This document shows positions 21,439-30,343 of a stretch of 64,000 nt of DNA, piece by piece. Within the stretch, counting starts at the first letter, position 1; each line of letters starts with the position of its first letter. Below the pieces are notes generated by a model. The model was not told the DNA's origin. It worked only from the letters and a program-made list of their open reading frames with translations, and did not search any database. A program made the translations under genes and the position numbers. Source of the DNA: Brevibacillus dissolubilis (GTDB lineage Bacteria; Bacillota; Bacilli; Brevibacillales; Brevibacillaceae); the NCBI RefSeq assembly GCF_006170445.1, contig NZ_VCNA01000005.1:186001-250000 (forward strand), given 5' to 3'.

Positions 21439-21756
21439 ATGAGCGACGATTTGGTAATGGACGATTTCCAAGGCGAGACCGATTATGAAGTGGGCGACGT
21501 AATCGCCCTGGTGGAAGAGGGAGAAGACGAAGATCAATCCCGCGACTTCCGCATCATGTACATTCTTGAGGTAGAAGACAAGAGCTATCTCGTGCTTGTA
21601 CCGGTAGACCAAGAGGACGAAGAGGAATACGAAGTACACTTCCTCCGCTACGAAGGCAAAGACGTCCTCGAACCAATCGAAGACGACGCTGAATGGGAAG
21701 CGGTTGAAGCGACTTTCGAAGTCCTGATGAACGAGATGGATCAAGAAGGCGTGTAA
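21439..21756 (+). CDS. yrzB: DUF1292 family protein (YrzB)
   Basis: A 105-aa very acidic cytosolic protein. The core, with DVIALVEEGEDEDQSRDFRIMYILEVEDKSYLVL and a long acidic C-terminus, matches DUF1292. It starts 6 bases after ruvX and completes the alaS-yrzL-ruvX-yrzB group. Function is unknown. A strong terminator follows. Confidence 0.88.
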   Translation: MSDDLVMDDFQGETDYEVGDVIALVEEGEDEDQSRDFRIMYILEVEDKSYLVLVPVDQEDEEEYEVHFLRYEGKDVLEPIEDDAEWEAVEATFEVLMNEMDQEGV

Positions 21757-21772
21757 GCCACGAAGTCATATG

Positions 21773-21809
21773 AAAAAAGAGAGGAGACATGGGTCTCCTC
21801 TCTTTTTTT
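21773..21809 (+). terminator. Terminator after yrzB
   Basis: A perfect stem of AGAGAGGAGAC with GTCTCCTCTCT around a four-base loop, then seven T. Confidence 0.93.
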
Positions 21810-21883
21810 GTGAAACATTTCCAACATATGGTTCGTCAAAGAAGCAACTTCTCCCTAACTGTTAAAAAAGTAGGTGTTATCCA

Positions 21884-22606
21884 ATGGAACTGTTCAAAGT
21901 CCTGTTGATCTGCTCGGCCCTTTTCCCACCGTTGATTGCATCGTCGGGCGCATCGGTGTCGACACCCTTGGCTGTGGAGCGGAAATGTCCCGATGCCATT
22001 ATCGACTGGGTAGATATGGTCATGATCAACGATATCCGGTACTCCGGTCTAAGTGATGAAGAGATGGGCAAGATGCCGCTTATGAAAGGCAAAAAGCTGG
22101 GTACGGTCACTTACAAAATGGCTGATAATGCCTGTTCTGACCACCAGATGAAAAATGGAGACGCTGCCTTTCTGCCTGTTGGAACCGAGCTGTACGAACT
22201 GCAAGGCTACGACCCAAGCTTCCGCATCCTCGCCAATGGCCGGGTCTATCAGGTGAACACCAATCCACAGGCCAAAACCGTCGCAGACCTCTATGACATC
22301 GAAGGCAAGGTGTCAGGCATCTCCATCCGCAGTGAGGAGGATGGCTCCTATCTGGCGGATTTCACCCCTCAAGCCACCGAAGAGTTCGTCCGTGAATATC
22401 TGGCCCAGCCTTATGTCGGCTTTGACAAAGTGTATGGGGACGGATTGGACGGGAAGCAAGTGTTTCTGCGTTTTCACCTAAAAGACGGCAGTTCCTTCGT
22501 TCGTGTGATCTGGCTGGATGAACATGCGATGAATCCGGGGAACTTCACGACACCACGAATGGAAGCGATTGTACAAGAACAACTGAAACAAGTTCAAAAA
22601 AAGTAA
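21884..22606 (+). CDS. Exported protein of unknown function
   Basis: A 240-aa protein with an N-terminal hydrophobic signal (MELFKVLLICSALFPPLIASSGAS). The mature part carries DWVDMVMINDIRYSGLS and GKKLGTVTYKMADNACSDHQMKNGDAAFLPVGTELYELQGY, a block I recognise only as recurring in uncharacterised bacillal exported proteins. Two cysteines (C36, C85 region) could form a disulfide. The SD before the ATG is weak (AGGTG). No partner is evident; it stands between terminators. Confidence 0.65.
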   Translation: MELFKVLLICSALFPPLIASSGASVSTPLAVERKCPDAIIDWVDMVMINDIRYSGLSDEEMGKMPLMKGKKLGTVTYKMADNACSDHQMKNGDAAFLPVGTELYELQGYDPSFRILANGRVYQVNTNPQAKTVADLYDIEGKVSGISIRSEEDGSYLADFTPQATEEFVREYLAQPYVGFDKVYGDGLDGKQVFLRFHLKDGSSFVRVIWLDEHAMNPGNFTTPRMEAIVQEQLKQVQKK

Positions 22607-22618
22607 ACAAAAATCTCA

Positions 22619-22653
22619 ATCCACCGTACTCATTTCGGTGGATTTTCCTTTTT
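22619..22653 (+). terminator. Terminator after the exported-protein gene
   Basis: ATCCACCG pairs with CGGTGGAT, followed by TTTTCCTTTTT. Confidence 0.8.
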
Positions 22654-22751
22654 CTGCTACATAAAACGATGGGTCATGGTGAAAAATGAGCAAAACAGTT
22701 TCGCCTAAGTAAAAAGAAAAACCATCCAATCTGGCAGAAGGAGGTCTTTTC

Positions 22752-22862
22752 ATGACATTCTGGCGCAACACCATGACTCTGCTTCTCGCCGTCACTTTGC
22801 TGACGGGATGCAGTACGTCCAATCAGAGCCAGCAAGGTGCGGCTGACTACAGAACGGCATAG
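22752..22862 (+). pseudogene. Lipoprotein signal-peptide fragment cut off by an in-frame TAG
   Basis: A 36-codon frame with SD (GGAGG) starts MTFWRNTMTLLLAVTLLTGCSTSN, a textbook lipoprotein signal with lipobox LTGC. It ends at TAG 22860-22862, yet the same frame continues without another stop into the SLH/WG-repeat gene to 25325. The two are almost certainly one original lipoprotein gene split by a nonsense change (CAG to TAG is the simplest) or by a sequencing error. Confidence 0.7.
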
Positions 22863-22886
22863 ATAGCGGGGATCAATCAGCATACT

Positions 22887-25325
22887 GTGGGGGTTCTGCA
22901 GACGGCACGTGGGGAGAGACCCGCCCTGAATCAGCAGACGGCATCTGTGGAGAATGCCGCACCGGACCGACAACCAGCAGACCCGGATATGCAACCAGAA
23001 CGCGGGGAGAATGCCGCCCCAGCACGTCCCCCAGGTGCACCGCGCTTGATACGACCTGATGTTGCGTTAGGTCTCGAACGGAATCAAAGTCCAGTCACTC
23101 AAGGGGAAAATTCCCCAGGAAATGATGGTAAGGCGCAGGTGCTCGGAATGAATGGGCAGCAAGATACGAAGGAACGACGTGGAGATGGGCTTGCCCGTAT
23201 CGCTGCCACCCGCTTTTCCGATCTCACCAGCCACTGGTCCAAAGACGAAGTCACGGCAGCGGTCGGTCAAGGCTGGGTCACGGGCTATCCAGATGGCACA
23301 TTCCGTCCTGACAAGCAGGTGACACGTGCCGAATTCGTCAAGATGCTTGCGGGTGCGATCAAGCTTACTCCGGACAGTATCGCATCCGAGCTGTATCGTG
23401 CGGCTGCCGCAGACGCGATCAAACAGGCTCCGAAGCTGACCGATATGGACGCACATTGGCTGAACCGCTTGGGATGGTATGAACCGTCACTTGCTTTTGG
23501 ACTGGTCGTGCCAGCCGATTACACGACCCGTCATTTTGATCCGGCGAAACCGATTACCCGCCGTGAGATCGCAGTCATGACCGTCCGGGCGATGGGACTT
23601 ATCTATCCGGCTGTCTATTATGAAAAAGAAGCGCTCGCTTTTGCCGATGCCAATCAAATCCCGACATGGCTCAACGGGTATGTCCGCGAGGCGACTCAAG
23701 CAGGAGTGCTCAAGGGCTTTCCGAATAAGACCATCGCACCCGAGCGGCAAGCAACCCGAGCGGAGGCGGTCGCGATGGTCAATCGTACGGTTGCCTTTAC
23801 CAAAGAGGGGAGTGACCCGACGATCAAGGTTGTGCTGAAGGATTATCACGATGCACGCGACCTGACTGCAGGTGGCATCTCTGTATCACTGGCCACACCT
23901 GCGATGATCCGCAATCAAGTCGTCTACATACCTGTCAGCTCCCTTTTTGATACCGCTAACAAGCAGTTGTTCACAGGCGCCAACGACCCGCTCAGCTACC
24001 GCTGGGACCCGGTGAGACAATACATGGAGATCGATTTTGGCACAATCTATGGCATCCGCAGCGGGCAGGAGGTGGCAGAGCAACGGTTGAACCCGCGTCC
24101 TACCCCGCTGATCGTGGACGGAGAAGTGATGGTTCCGGTGCATTCAATCGATCAGCCACTCGCCATTGCAGGTAGCAACGAGACGATATGGAACGCAGAG
24201 ACGAAGACTCTGTCGATCTACATGCCGAAGCCATCCGCGCCGCTTGGCATCATTCCTGCACCACCGCGCCTTGTCTATCACGACGAGAATCATCTCTACG
24301 GGTACCGTGATGAGACAGGCAAAGACTTGATGCCACCAAGCATTCCATCCGGCTTCGGATTTTACCGTGGAATCGCTGCGGCCATATCGCCCGAAGCATG
24401 GGAAAAAGCAGGCGGACAAGGAAATGCTCTGACCAATACGGATCTGATCGGCTTGATGAATGCCAAAGGGGAGTTCTATACATCGGCTCACTATCGGTAT
24501 ATCACGGAGTTCAATGAGGGAGTCGGGATGTTTCAGCGTGGAGATCTGAAGGGCTATATCGACCAGACAGGCAAGGAGATTCTCTCAGGTACCTATGACA
24601 CCATGCAGACCTTCTCCGATGGTCTCGGAATCGCCAAGCGGATTGACGGCAAATGGGAGTTCATTGACCGCACAGGCAAAGCGACCTTGATTGACACCCC
24701 GTTTATTGCGATGGGCAACTTTTCCGAAGGGCTTGCAGCTGCACAGGCATCTAAGGATTCTGAGCAACCATACTTGTGGGGGTATGTAGATAAGGAGGGA
24801 AAATGGGTAATTCCTCCGAGCTTTGCCGAACAGCCACAGCCATTCTCACAAGGACTCGCCGTCGTAACCAGACAGCATCAAGAGCCAAACGGGCCGCTGT
24901 TGACAGAGATTTATTTTATCAACCAAAAAGGAGAAAATGTCTTCGGCAAGACGTTCGACTCCGCGCTCTCCTTCCGAAACGGTCAGGCTCCTGTCACCGT
25001 AGACGGCAAAGGCGGTGTCATTAATTTGAAGGGGGAATACACCGTACCGTTGCAAACAGCAAGACCCCTTGCCTATTATGAACTGGACCCGACTTGGTAT
25101 CATGAGGGGGCAAGACCTTATCCGGCCAACAATCTGATAGGCTATATCAATCCACGCAAGCAGGTCATCAAGGCACCCACCTATTACGATGCCACCTCCT
25201 TTCACTATGGTGTGGCTCATGTGCTGATTGATCGGGAGAAGGGGCTGTATGGCTATATCGACCGGGCGTTCAAGATCATCTTCACCTATACGCATCAAGT
25301 GCCAGAAGGACCGAGAATGTCCTAG
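22887..25325 (+). CDS. S-layer homology and WG-repeat surface protein (main part of a split lipoprotein gene)
   Basis: An 812-aa frame; its GTG at 22887 has no clear SD, and the natural N-terminus is probably the lipoprotein signal at 22752, now separated by one TAG. Domains: a Pro/Gln-rich linker (1-105), three SLH motifs (FSDLTSHWSKDEVTAAV, TDMDAHWLNRLGWYEPSLA, and FADANQIPTWLNGYVREA) that bind pyruvylated wall polymer, a copper-amine-oxidase-N-like region (about 320-450), then WG-type repeats (GLMNAKGEF, GYIDQTGKE, EFIDRTGKA, GYVDKEGKW, GYINPRKQ, GYIDRAFK). It would sit on the cell surface. Without the signal peptide it could not be exported normally. Confidence 0.82.
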   Translation: MGVLQTARGERPALNQQTASVENAAPDRQPADPDMQPERGENAAPARPPGAPRLIRPDVALGLERNQSPVTQGENSPGNDGKAQVLGMNGQQDTKERRGDGLARIAATRFSDLTSHWSKDEVTAAVGQGWVTGYPDGTFRPDKQVTRAEFVKMLAGAIKLTPDSIASELYRAAAADAIKQAPKLTDMDAHWLNRLGWYEPSLAFGLVVPADYTTRHFDPAKPITRREIAVMTVRAMGLIYPAVYYEKEALAFADANQIPTWLNGYVREATQAGVLKGFPNKTIAPERQATRAEAVAMVNRTVAFTKEGSDPTIKVVLKDYHDARDLTAGGISVSLATPAMIRNQVVYIPVSSLFDTANKQLFTGANDPLSYRWDPVRQYMEIDFGTIYGIRSGQEVAEQRLNPRPTPLIVDGEVMVPVHSIDQPLAIAGSNETIWNAETKTLSIYMPKPSAPLGIIPAPPRLVYHDENHLYGYRDETGKDLMPPSIPSGFGFYRGIAAAISPEAWEKAGGQGNALTNTDLIGLMNAKGEFYTSAHYRYITEFNEGVGMFQRGDLKGYIDQTGKEILSGTYDTMQTFSDGLGIAKRIDGKWEFIDRTGKATLIDTPFIAMGNFSEGLAAAQASKDSEQPYLWGYVDKEGKWVIPPSFAEQPQPFSQGLAVVTRQHQEPNGPLLTEIYFINQKGENVFGKTFDSALSFRNGQAPVTVDGKGGVINLKGEYTVPLQTARPLAYYELDPTWYHEGARPYPANNLIGYINPRKQVIKAPTYYDATSFHYGVAHVLIDREKGLYGYIDRAFKIIFTYTHQVPEGPRMS

Positions 25326-25335
25326 CACATCGGGG

Positions 25336-25382
25336 AAAGCAGACTCAGACCGCATTTTTCGCGGCAAGTCTGCTTTTTTTGC
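25336..25382 (+). terminator. Terminator after the SLH/WG gene
   Basis: AAAGCAGACT and AGTCTGCTTT enclose an inner CCGC/GCGG stem, followed by a T run. Confidence 0.88.
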
Positions 25383-25452
25383 GCTTGCCCCCGTGCAACT
25401 GTATGCGTGATTTTGTATAATTAAGGGCGATGTTAAATGAGGAGGAACCAAA

Positions 25453-26532
25453 TTGAAACAGACAAAGCAGAAGAAACGGGGAACCCAGACGGCCCGCCTT
25501 ATTTTTCGTGTCTTTTTCAGCTTTCTGCTGTTGATCCTGCTCGGCGGGGCAGCTGCGGGATTCTATCTATATTCAGAGCTTCAGCCAGCCCAATCTGCCG
25601 AGAACGCACAGACCAAGACGATTACGATCCCACCTGGCACCAGTGTCCGCAGTATCGGTGAAATCTTGCACAACGAGGGAATTATCAAAAATGCGGCCCT
25701 TTTTGCCTACTATACGAAGTGGGAGGGCAAGAGCAACCAGTTGAAAGCAGGGGAGTACCAGCTAAGCGGTGGTCAGCCCCTCGATGAAGTGGTACGTACG
25801 CTTGTAAATGGTAACGCTACCAGTGAGGCGCTCCGCTTCACGATCCCAGAGGGCTACAACGTCAAGCAGATCGCTGAGCGTCTCGCAAGCAAGGGTCTGG
25901 TTGACAAGGAAACGTTTCTAAAGGAAGTAAATGAAGGGAACTTCTCTGAATTCCCATTCGTCTCGTCTATCCCGGCCAATAACGGGCGACAATACAGACT
26001 AGAGGGCTATCTCTTCCCAGAGACCTACGAGGTCCGCAAAGGGGCAACCGAGCATGAGATTATCGCAAAGATGCTCAGCCAGTTTGAAAAAGAAACCGCA
26101 GAACTGGCCGCACAGCTCCAAGCGCGCAACATGTCCTTAGACGATGCGGTGATCCTTGCGTCCATCGTCGAGCGCGAAGTCGTAGTGGATGAGGAGCGCC
26201 CGATTGTTGCCGGTGTCTTCATGAACCGCATCCGCGACAACTGGATGCTGCAATCCTGTGCGACGGTTCAGTTCGTCTTGGGCAAGCAGCGCGACCGGAT
26301 CACATTTGAGGATCTCAAAATCAACAACCCGTACAACACCTACATCAATCCTGGTCTGCCGCCGGGGCCAATCGCCTCACCGGGGCGCACATCCCTGCAG
26401 GCCGTCGCACTGCCGGCTGAGCATGAGTACTTCTTTTTCGTGACCAAAAAGGATGGTTCGTCTGAGCATCTGTTTGCCAGAACATTTGCCGAGCATCAGA
26501 AGAACGATGCCAAAAGTCGCGGTAACTGGTAA
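25453..26532 (+). CDS. mltG: Endolytic murein transglycosylase MltG (YceG-like, YrrL)
   Basis: Membrane-anchored lytic transglycosylase that cleaves nascent glycan strands and sets their length. 359 aa: cytoplasmic basic tail, one membrane helix near 20-42, a LysM-like region, and the YceG domain with the catalytic glutamate in ASIVEREVVVDEERPIVAGVF and the NPYNTYINPGLPPGPIASPG signature near the C-terminus. The start is TTG with GAGGAGG upstream. It follows the alaS cluster as yrrL does in B. subtilis. Confidence 0.94.
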   Translation: MKQTKQKKRGTQTARLIFRVFFSFLLLILLGGAAAGFYLYSELQPAQSAENAQTKTITIPPGTSVRSIGEILHNEGIIKNAALFAYYTKWEGKSNQLKAGEYQLSGGQPLDEVVRTLVNGNATSEALRFTIPEGYNVKQIAERLASKGLVDKETFLKEVNEGNFSEFPFVSSIPANNGRQYRLEGYLFPETYEVRKGATEHEIIAKMLSQFEKETAELAAQLQARNMSLDDAVILASIVEREVVVDEERPIVAGVFMNRIRDNWMLQSCATVQFVLGKQRDRITFEDLKINNPYNTYINPGLPPGPIASPGRTSLQAVALPAEHEYFFFVTKKDGSSEHLFARTFAEHQKNDAKSRGNW

Positions 26533-26558
26533 AATGATCTGTTCACATCGTCGAAATA

Positions 26559-26567
26559 TGGTATAAT
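26559..26567 (+). promoter_or_regulatory. Extended -10 promoter of the trmR-trhP operon
   Basis: TGGTATAAT at 26559-26567 (TATAAT at 26562-26567) about 40 bases before the trmR start. No strong -35 is seen, consistent with an extended -10 type. Confidence 0.6.
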
Positions 26568-26606
26568 AGAACGGTTATTGTCGAAAAGAAGGGGGTGAAT
26601 GAAGGC

Positions 26607-27254
26607 ATGATTACCAATCCTGAGATTGATACGTATCTGTGCGGCTTGGTGCCTGACCGTTCACCCCTGCTCGCGCGTCTGGAGAAGGAAGCGGCCGAAG
26701 AAGGCATCCCGATCATCCAACTGCCGTCTGCGCAGTTTTTGCGTGCATTGGTGCTGATGCACAAGCCGAAGTCGATTCTGGAGGTCGGCACCGCGATCGG
26801 TTATTCGACGATCTGGTTCGCAGAAGCGGCACCAGAAGCGACGATCGTGACGATGGAGATGGATGAGGAGCGTATTCGCCGGGCCCATGCCAATTTTGCT
26901 GAGGCTGGTGTAGCTGACCGGATTGAGCTGATCGAAGGGGACGCGACAAAAGGTCTGCCTGCAGGATATCAGTTCGACTGTCTGTTTATCGATGCGGCCA
27001 AGGGGCAGTATCTTACGTTCTTGGAGCTGTATCTGCCGCTGGTCAAGCCTGGCGGGCTGATCATCAGCGACAATGTGTTGTTCAGAGGACTTGTGACATC
27101 GCCGGAGAATGCGGGCAAACGCCAAAGGCCGATGGTTGAAAAAATACATGCATTTAATCAATACCTCATGTCACACCCTGACCTGGATACGTCCATTGTG
27201 CCGATTGGCGATGGCGTGGCCATTAGTTTGAAGAAAGAAGAGAGGAGGATTTGA
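26607..27254 (+). CDS. trmR: tRNA 5-hydroxyuridine methyltransferase TrmR (YrrM)
   Basis: SAM-dependent class I O-methyltransferase that methylates 5-hydroxyuridine at tRNA position 34 to mo5U. Motif I is LEVGTAIGYSTIW, followed by EMDEERIRRA and the FIDAAKGQY / DNVLFRGLV motifs seen in YrrM. Start is taken as ATG 26607 with GAAGGGGG at 26588; GTG 26595 lies inside that SD. About 215 aa. The next two genes make the hydroxyl precursor, so the operon forms one pathway. Confidence 0.9.
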   Translation: MITNPEIDTYLCGLVPDRSPLLARLEKEAAEEGIPIIQLPSAQFLRALVLMHKPKSILEVGTAIGYSTIWFAEAAPEATIVTMEMDEERIRRAHANFAEAGVADRIELIEGDATKGLPAGYQFDCLFIDAAKGQYLTFLELYLPLVKPGGLIISDNVLFRGLVTSPENAGKRQRPMVEKIHAFNQYLMSHPDLDTSIVPIGDGVAISLKKEERRI

Positions 27255-27256
27255 CC

Positions 27257-28198
27257 GTGAAAAAACCGGAACTGCTGGTAAGCGTAAGACGTTTTGAAGA
27301 TGTGATTCCGCTGATCGAAGCGGGCGCAGATGCACTCTCTGTCGGAGATGAGCGCTACGGTCTTCGCAATGCAGGCAATTTTACTGTGGAGCAGATTGAT
27401 GAGACGATCAAGCTGGCACATGAGCGCGGCGTGAAGGTATATGTCAACGTCAATTCGTTGTTACATAATGAAGAGCTGGATGCACTGGACGATTATCTCA
27501 AACACTTGGAGCAGGTGGGTGCGGATGCGATCGTATTCGGTGATCCTTCTGTCTTGGCGACAGCAAAAGACGTGGCACTGGGCTTGAAGCTGCACTGGAG
27601 CATGGAGATGCTTTCCACCAGCTTTGACACCGCCAATTATTGGGCTTCCAAAGGGGCAAAACGTGCCGTTCTTGCCAGAGAATTGACCATTGACGAGACC
27701 ATCGAAAACAGAGATAATACGGAGATTGAAGTTGAGGCACAAGTCCATGGTGCGACGTGTATTTTCCAATCAAGACGCGATCTGGTAAGTGCTTACTTCG
27801 GTCATCAGGGCAAGGATATGGAAGCCGAGGATACCGGGATGGAGCGCAGCATGTTCCTCAAGGAAGAGAAGCGCCGCAACATCACCTATCCGGTGTATGA
27901 AGATGCACACGGCACCCATATTTTCAGCGCTGAGGATATCTGCATGGTTGACGGTCTTGCCGATTTTGTCACAGGCAATATCGACAGCATCAAGATTGAG
28001 GGGCTTCTGCACACCAGTGAGTACATCATCGCGGTGACCAAGATCTACCGCGAGGCACTCGATCTGTGTGTGAGCGACATGGACGCTTATTATGACAAGG
28101 CAGCGGATTTCCTTGCCGAGATCGAAGCGATCCAGCCGAAGAACCGCCCGCTCAATACAGGATTCTACTATAAGCCACCGATTCCATATATGACCTAA
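27257..28198 (+). CDS. trhP1: Peptidase U32-family tRNA hydroxylation protein (TrhP1/YrrN)
   Basis: In B. subtilis YrrN and YrrO (TrhP1, TrhP2) are needed to hydroxylate U34 of tRNA, using prephenate. The 313-aa protein has the U32 start KPELLVSVRRFEDVIPLIEAGADALSVG, and the shared DLVSAYFG and DSIKIEGLLHTSEYI segments. It lacks most of the cysteine cluster of the longer partner. Start is GTG 27257, nine bases after GAGGAGG; TTG 27251 is too close. It follows trmR with a 2-base gap and precedes trhP2. Confidence 0.88.
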   Translation: MKKPELLVSVRRFEDVIPLIEAGADALSVGDERYGLRNAGNFTVEQIDETIKLAHERGVKVYVNVNSLLHNEELDALDDYLKHLEQVGADAIVFGDPSVLATAKDVALGLKLHWSMEMLSTSFDTANYWASKGAKRAVLARELTIDETIENRDNTEIEVEAQVHGATCIFQSRRDLVSAYFGHQGKDMEAEDTGMERSMFLKEEKRRNITYPVYEDAHGTHIFSAEDICMVDGLADFVTGNIDSIKIEGLLHTSEYIIAVTKIYREALDLCVSDMDAYYDKAADFLAEIEAIQPKNRPLNTGFYYKPPIPYMT

Positions 28199-28251
28199 CC
28201 GTTTCGTTTTTCGTCCGTTCATAATAGATTGGAAAGCATGAGGTGAGAAAG

Positions 28252-29538
28252 ATGAGCACAATCATCATTCCGGATCAAGCCAAGAAGAAAATCATCACAA
28301 GAAAACCGGAGCTGCTTGCTCCAGCGGGTTCCTTGGAAAAACTGCAGTTCGCTATCCGTTACGGCGCTGATGCCGTCTACATCGGCGGTCAAGCGTACAG
28401 CCTGCGTGCCAATGCGGACAACTTCTCCTATGATCAGATGCGTGAAGGCGTCCAGTTCGCACATGAGCGTGGGGCCAAAGTCTTCGTCGCAGCCAACATC
28501 ATCGCGCACAATGAAGATTTGGGCGGGATGCGTGAATTTTTCCAAGAGCTGTATAACGTAGGGATTGATGCCGTGATCGTCGCAGACCCGGCTCTGATCC
28601 AGGCTTGTAAGCAAGCAGCACCTAATCTGGAGGTTCACCTGTCCACACAGGCCTCCACGACCAACTGGCGCTCCGTGAAGTTCTGGAAGGACGAAGGCAT
28701 CTCCCGTGTCGTCCTGGCTCGTGAAGTATCCATGCGTGAGATCTACGAGATCAAGGAAAAAGTGGACGTGGAGATTGAAGCGTTCATCCACGGTGCGATG
28801 TGTATCGCTTACTCCGGCCGTTGTGTATTGTCCAACCACATGGCGATGCGCGACTCCAACCGCGGTGGCTGTGCCCAGTCCTGCCGCTGGAAATACGATC
28901 TGTTCGAGGATGGCTATGACTTCGAAGCAGCGGAAAAAGCAGGCGAAGAAGGAAAAGCACTGTTTGGCGAAGGGGACGAGCAATACACCATGTCTCCAAA
29001 AGACCTGAGTATGCTCCCATACATCGCAGACATGATTGAAGCAGGCGTTGACTCCCTGAAAGTCGAAGGCCGCATGAAATCCATCCACTATGTAGCAACC
29101 GTATCCCGTGCGTACCGCATGGCGATCGACAGCTATTTTGAAGACCCAGAGAACTTCAAGGTGAAGCAAGAGTGGATTGACGAAGTGTACAAATCCGCAC
29201 CTCGTACCCTCTCCACCGGGTTCTTCTACGGAAGTCCGAGCACAGAAGAGCAGATTTTCGGTGAGCCGGATCATCCGATTCCATACGATTTCGCTGGTCT
29301 CGTGATGGAATACGACGAAGCGACAGGTATTGCCGTACTCCAAGTGCGTAACCATTTCAAGATCGGTGACAATATCGAGTTCTTCGGACCAGACACATTC
29401 TTTCAACAAAAAGTGGAGCAGATCTGGCATCACGTCACAGACGAGCCACTCGATGCTGCCCGCCATCCTATGTCATTAGTGAAGATCAAGGTCGCTCGTC
29501 CAGTGAAGGCGTTCGACATGATGAGGAAGGAGATTTAA
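28252..29538 (+). CDS. trhP2: Peptidase U32-family tRNA hydroxylation protein (TrhP2/YrrO)
   Basis: The longer partner (428 aa) of the U32 pair. It has the family N-terminus [29 protein letters not shown], the cysteine cluster in [19 protein letters not shown]...[11 protein letters not shown] which fits an iron-sulfur site, and a C-terminal beta extension ([23 protein letters not shown]). It acts in tRNA U34 hydroxylation, with the product methylated by TrmR. ATG 28252 has AGGTGAG upstream. udk follows immediately. Confidence 0.92.
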   Translation: MSTIIIPDQAKKKIITRKPELLAPAGSLEKLQFAIRYGADAVYIGGQAYSLRANADNFSYDQMREGVQFAHERGAKVFVAANIIAHNEDLGGMREFFQELYNVGIDAVIVADPALIQACKQAAPNLEVHLSTQASTTNWRSVKFWKDEGISRVVLAREVSMREIYEIKEKVDVEIEAFIHGAMCIAYSGRCVLSNHMAMRDSNRGGCAQSCRWKYDLFEDGYDFEAAEKAGEEGKALFGEGDEQYTMSPKDLSMLPYIADMIEAGVDSLKVEGRMKSIHYVATVSRAYRMAIDSYFEDPENFKVKQEWIDEVYKSAPRTLSTGFFYGSPSTEEQIFGEPDHPIPYDFAGLVMEYDEATGIAVLQVRNHFKIGDNIEFFGPDTFFQQKVEQIWHHVTDEPLDAARHPMSLVKIKVARPVKAFDMMRKEI

Positions 29539-29540
29539 AT

Positions 29541-30173
29541 ATGGGTCACCCCGTGTTAATTGGGGTAGCCGGGGGAAGCGGTTCCGGTAAAACCACTGTA
29601 GCACGCGAGTTATATCGCGAATTTCAAGATCAAAGCGTGATCATGATCGAACAGGATAACTACTATAAAGATCAGAGTCACCTGAGCATGGAGGAGCGCG
29701 TCCTCACCAATTACGATCATCCTTTTGCTTTTGACAATGACTTGCTTCTGTATCACCTGCAAGCCCTGTTGAACGGCCAGACGATCGAAAAGCCGGTGTA
29801 CGACTTCAAAATGCACAACCGTTCATCCGATAAAATTATCGTGGAATCTAAGGATGTCATCATTCTCGAAGGCATGCTGATCCTCGAAGACCCTCGTATC
29901 CGTGAGCTGATGGATATCAAGGTGTTCGTCGATACAGACGCCGATGTCCGCATTGTCCGCCGTATTCAGCGCGACATCGAGGAGCGCGGCCGTACACTTG
30001 ACGACGTGGTGAACCAATACCTCTCCATCGTCCGTCCGATGCACCTGCAATTCATCGAGCCGACCAAGCGTTATGCTGATGTCATCATCCCAGAGGGCGG
30101 CTACAACCGTGTAGCGCTCGACCTGCTGGCAACCAAGATTCAGCGTATTTTGGGTGAAAAGAAGAACCGCTAA
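29541..30173 (+). CDS. udk: Uridine kinase
   Basis: Phosphorylates uridine and cytidine in pyrimidine salvage. 210 aa, normal. P-loop [13 protein letters not shown] at residues 8-20, [12 protein letters not shown], the NYDHPFAFD substrate loop and [11 protein letters not shown] are all present. It starts 2 bases after trhP2 with AGGAAGGAG upstream, so it is the last gene of the trmR-trhP1-trhP2-udk operon, as in B. subtilis. Confidence 0.95.
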   Translation: MGHPVLIGVAGGSGSGKTTVARELYREFQDQSVIMIEQDNYYKDQSHLSMEERVLTNYDHPFAFDNDLLLYHLQALLNGQTIEKPVYDFKMHNRSSDKIIVESKDVIILEGMLILEDPRIRELMDIKVFVDTDADVRIVRRIQRDIEERGRTLDDVVNQYLSIVRPMHLQFIEPTKRYADVIIPEGGYNRVALDLLATKIQRILGEKKNR

Positions 30174-30202
30174 TCCTGCTTCCTATCGGCAGTGATCAAA
30201 TG

Positions 30203-30242
30203 AACCGACGTATTTCCCACAGCGGGAGCGTCGGTTTTTTTG
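30203..30242 (+). terminator. Terminator of the trmR-udk operon
   Basis: ACCGACG pairs with CGTCGGT, with an inner CCC/GGG pair, followed by a T run. Confidence 0.85.
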
Positions 30243-30343
30243 CATCCTGATTTGGATAAACCCTCCTGTCCTATCTCATACTAAGCAACAGATGTCTTTA
30301 CGTGTCGATTGTGAAAGTGATGAGACGGAAAGGAGGAGCCGTG

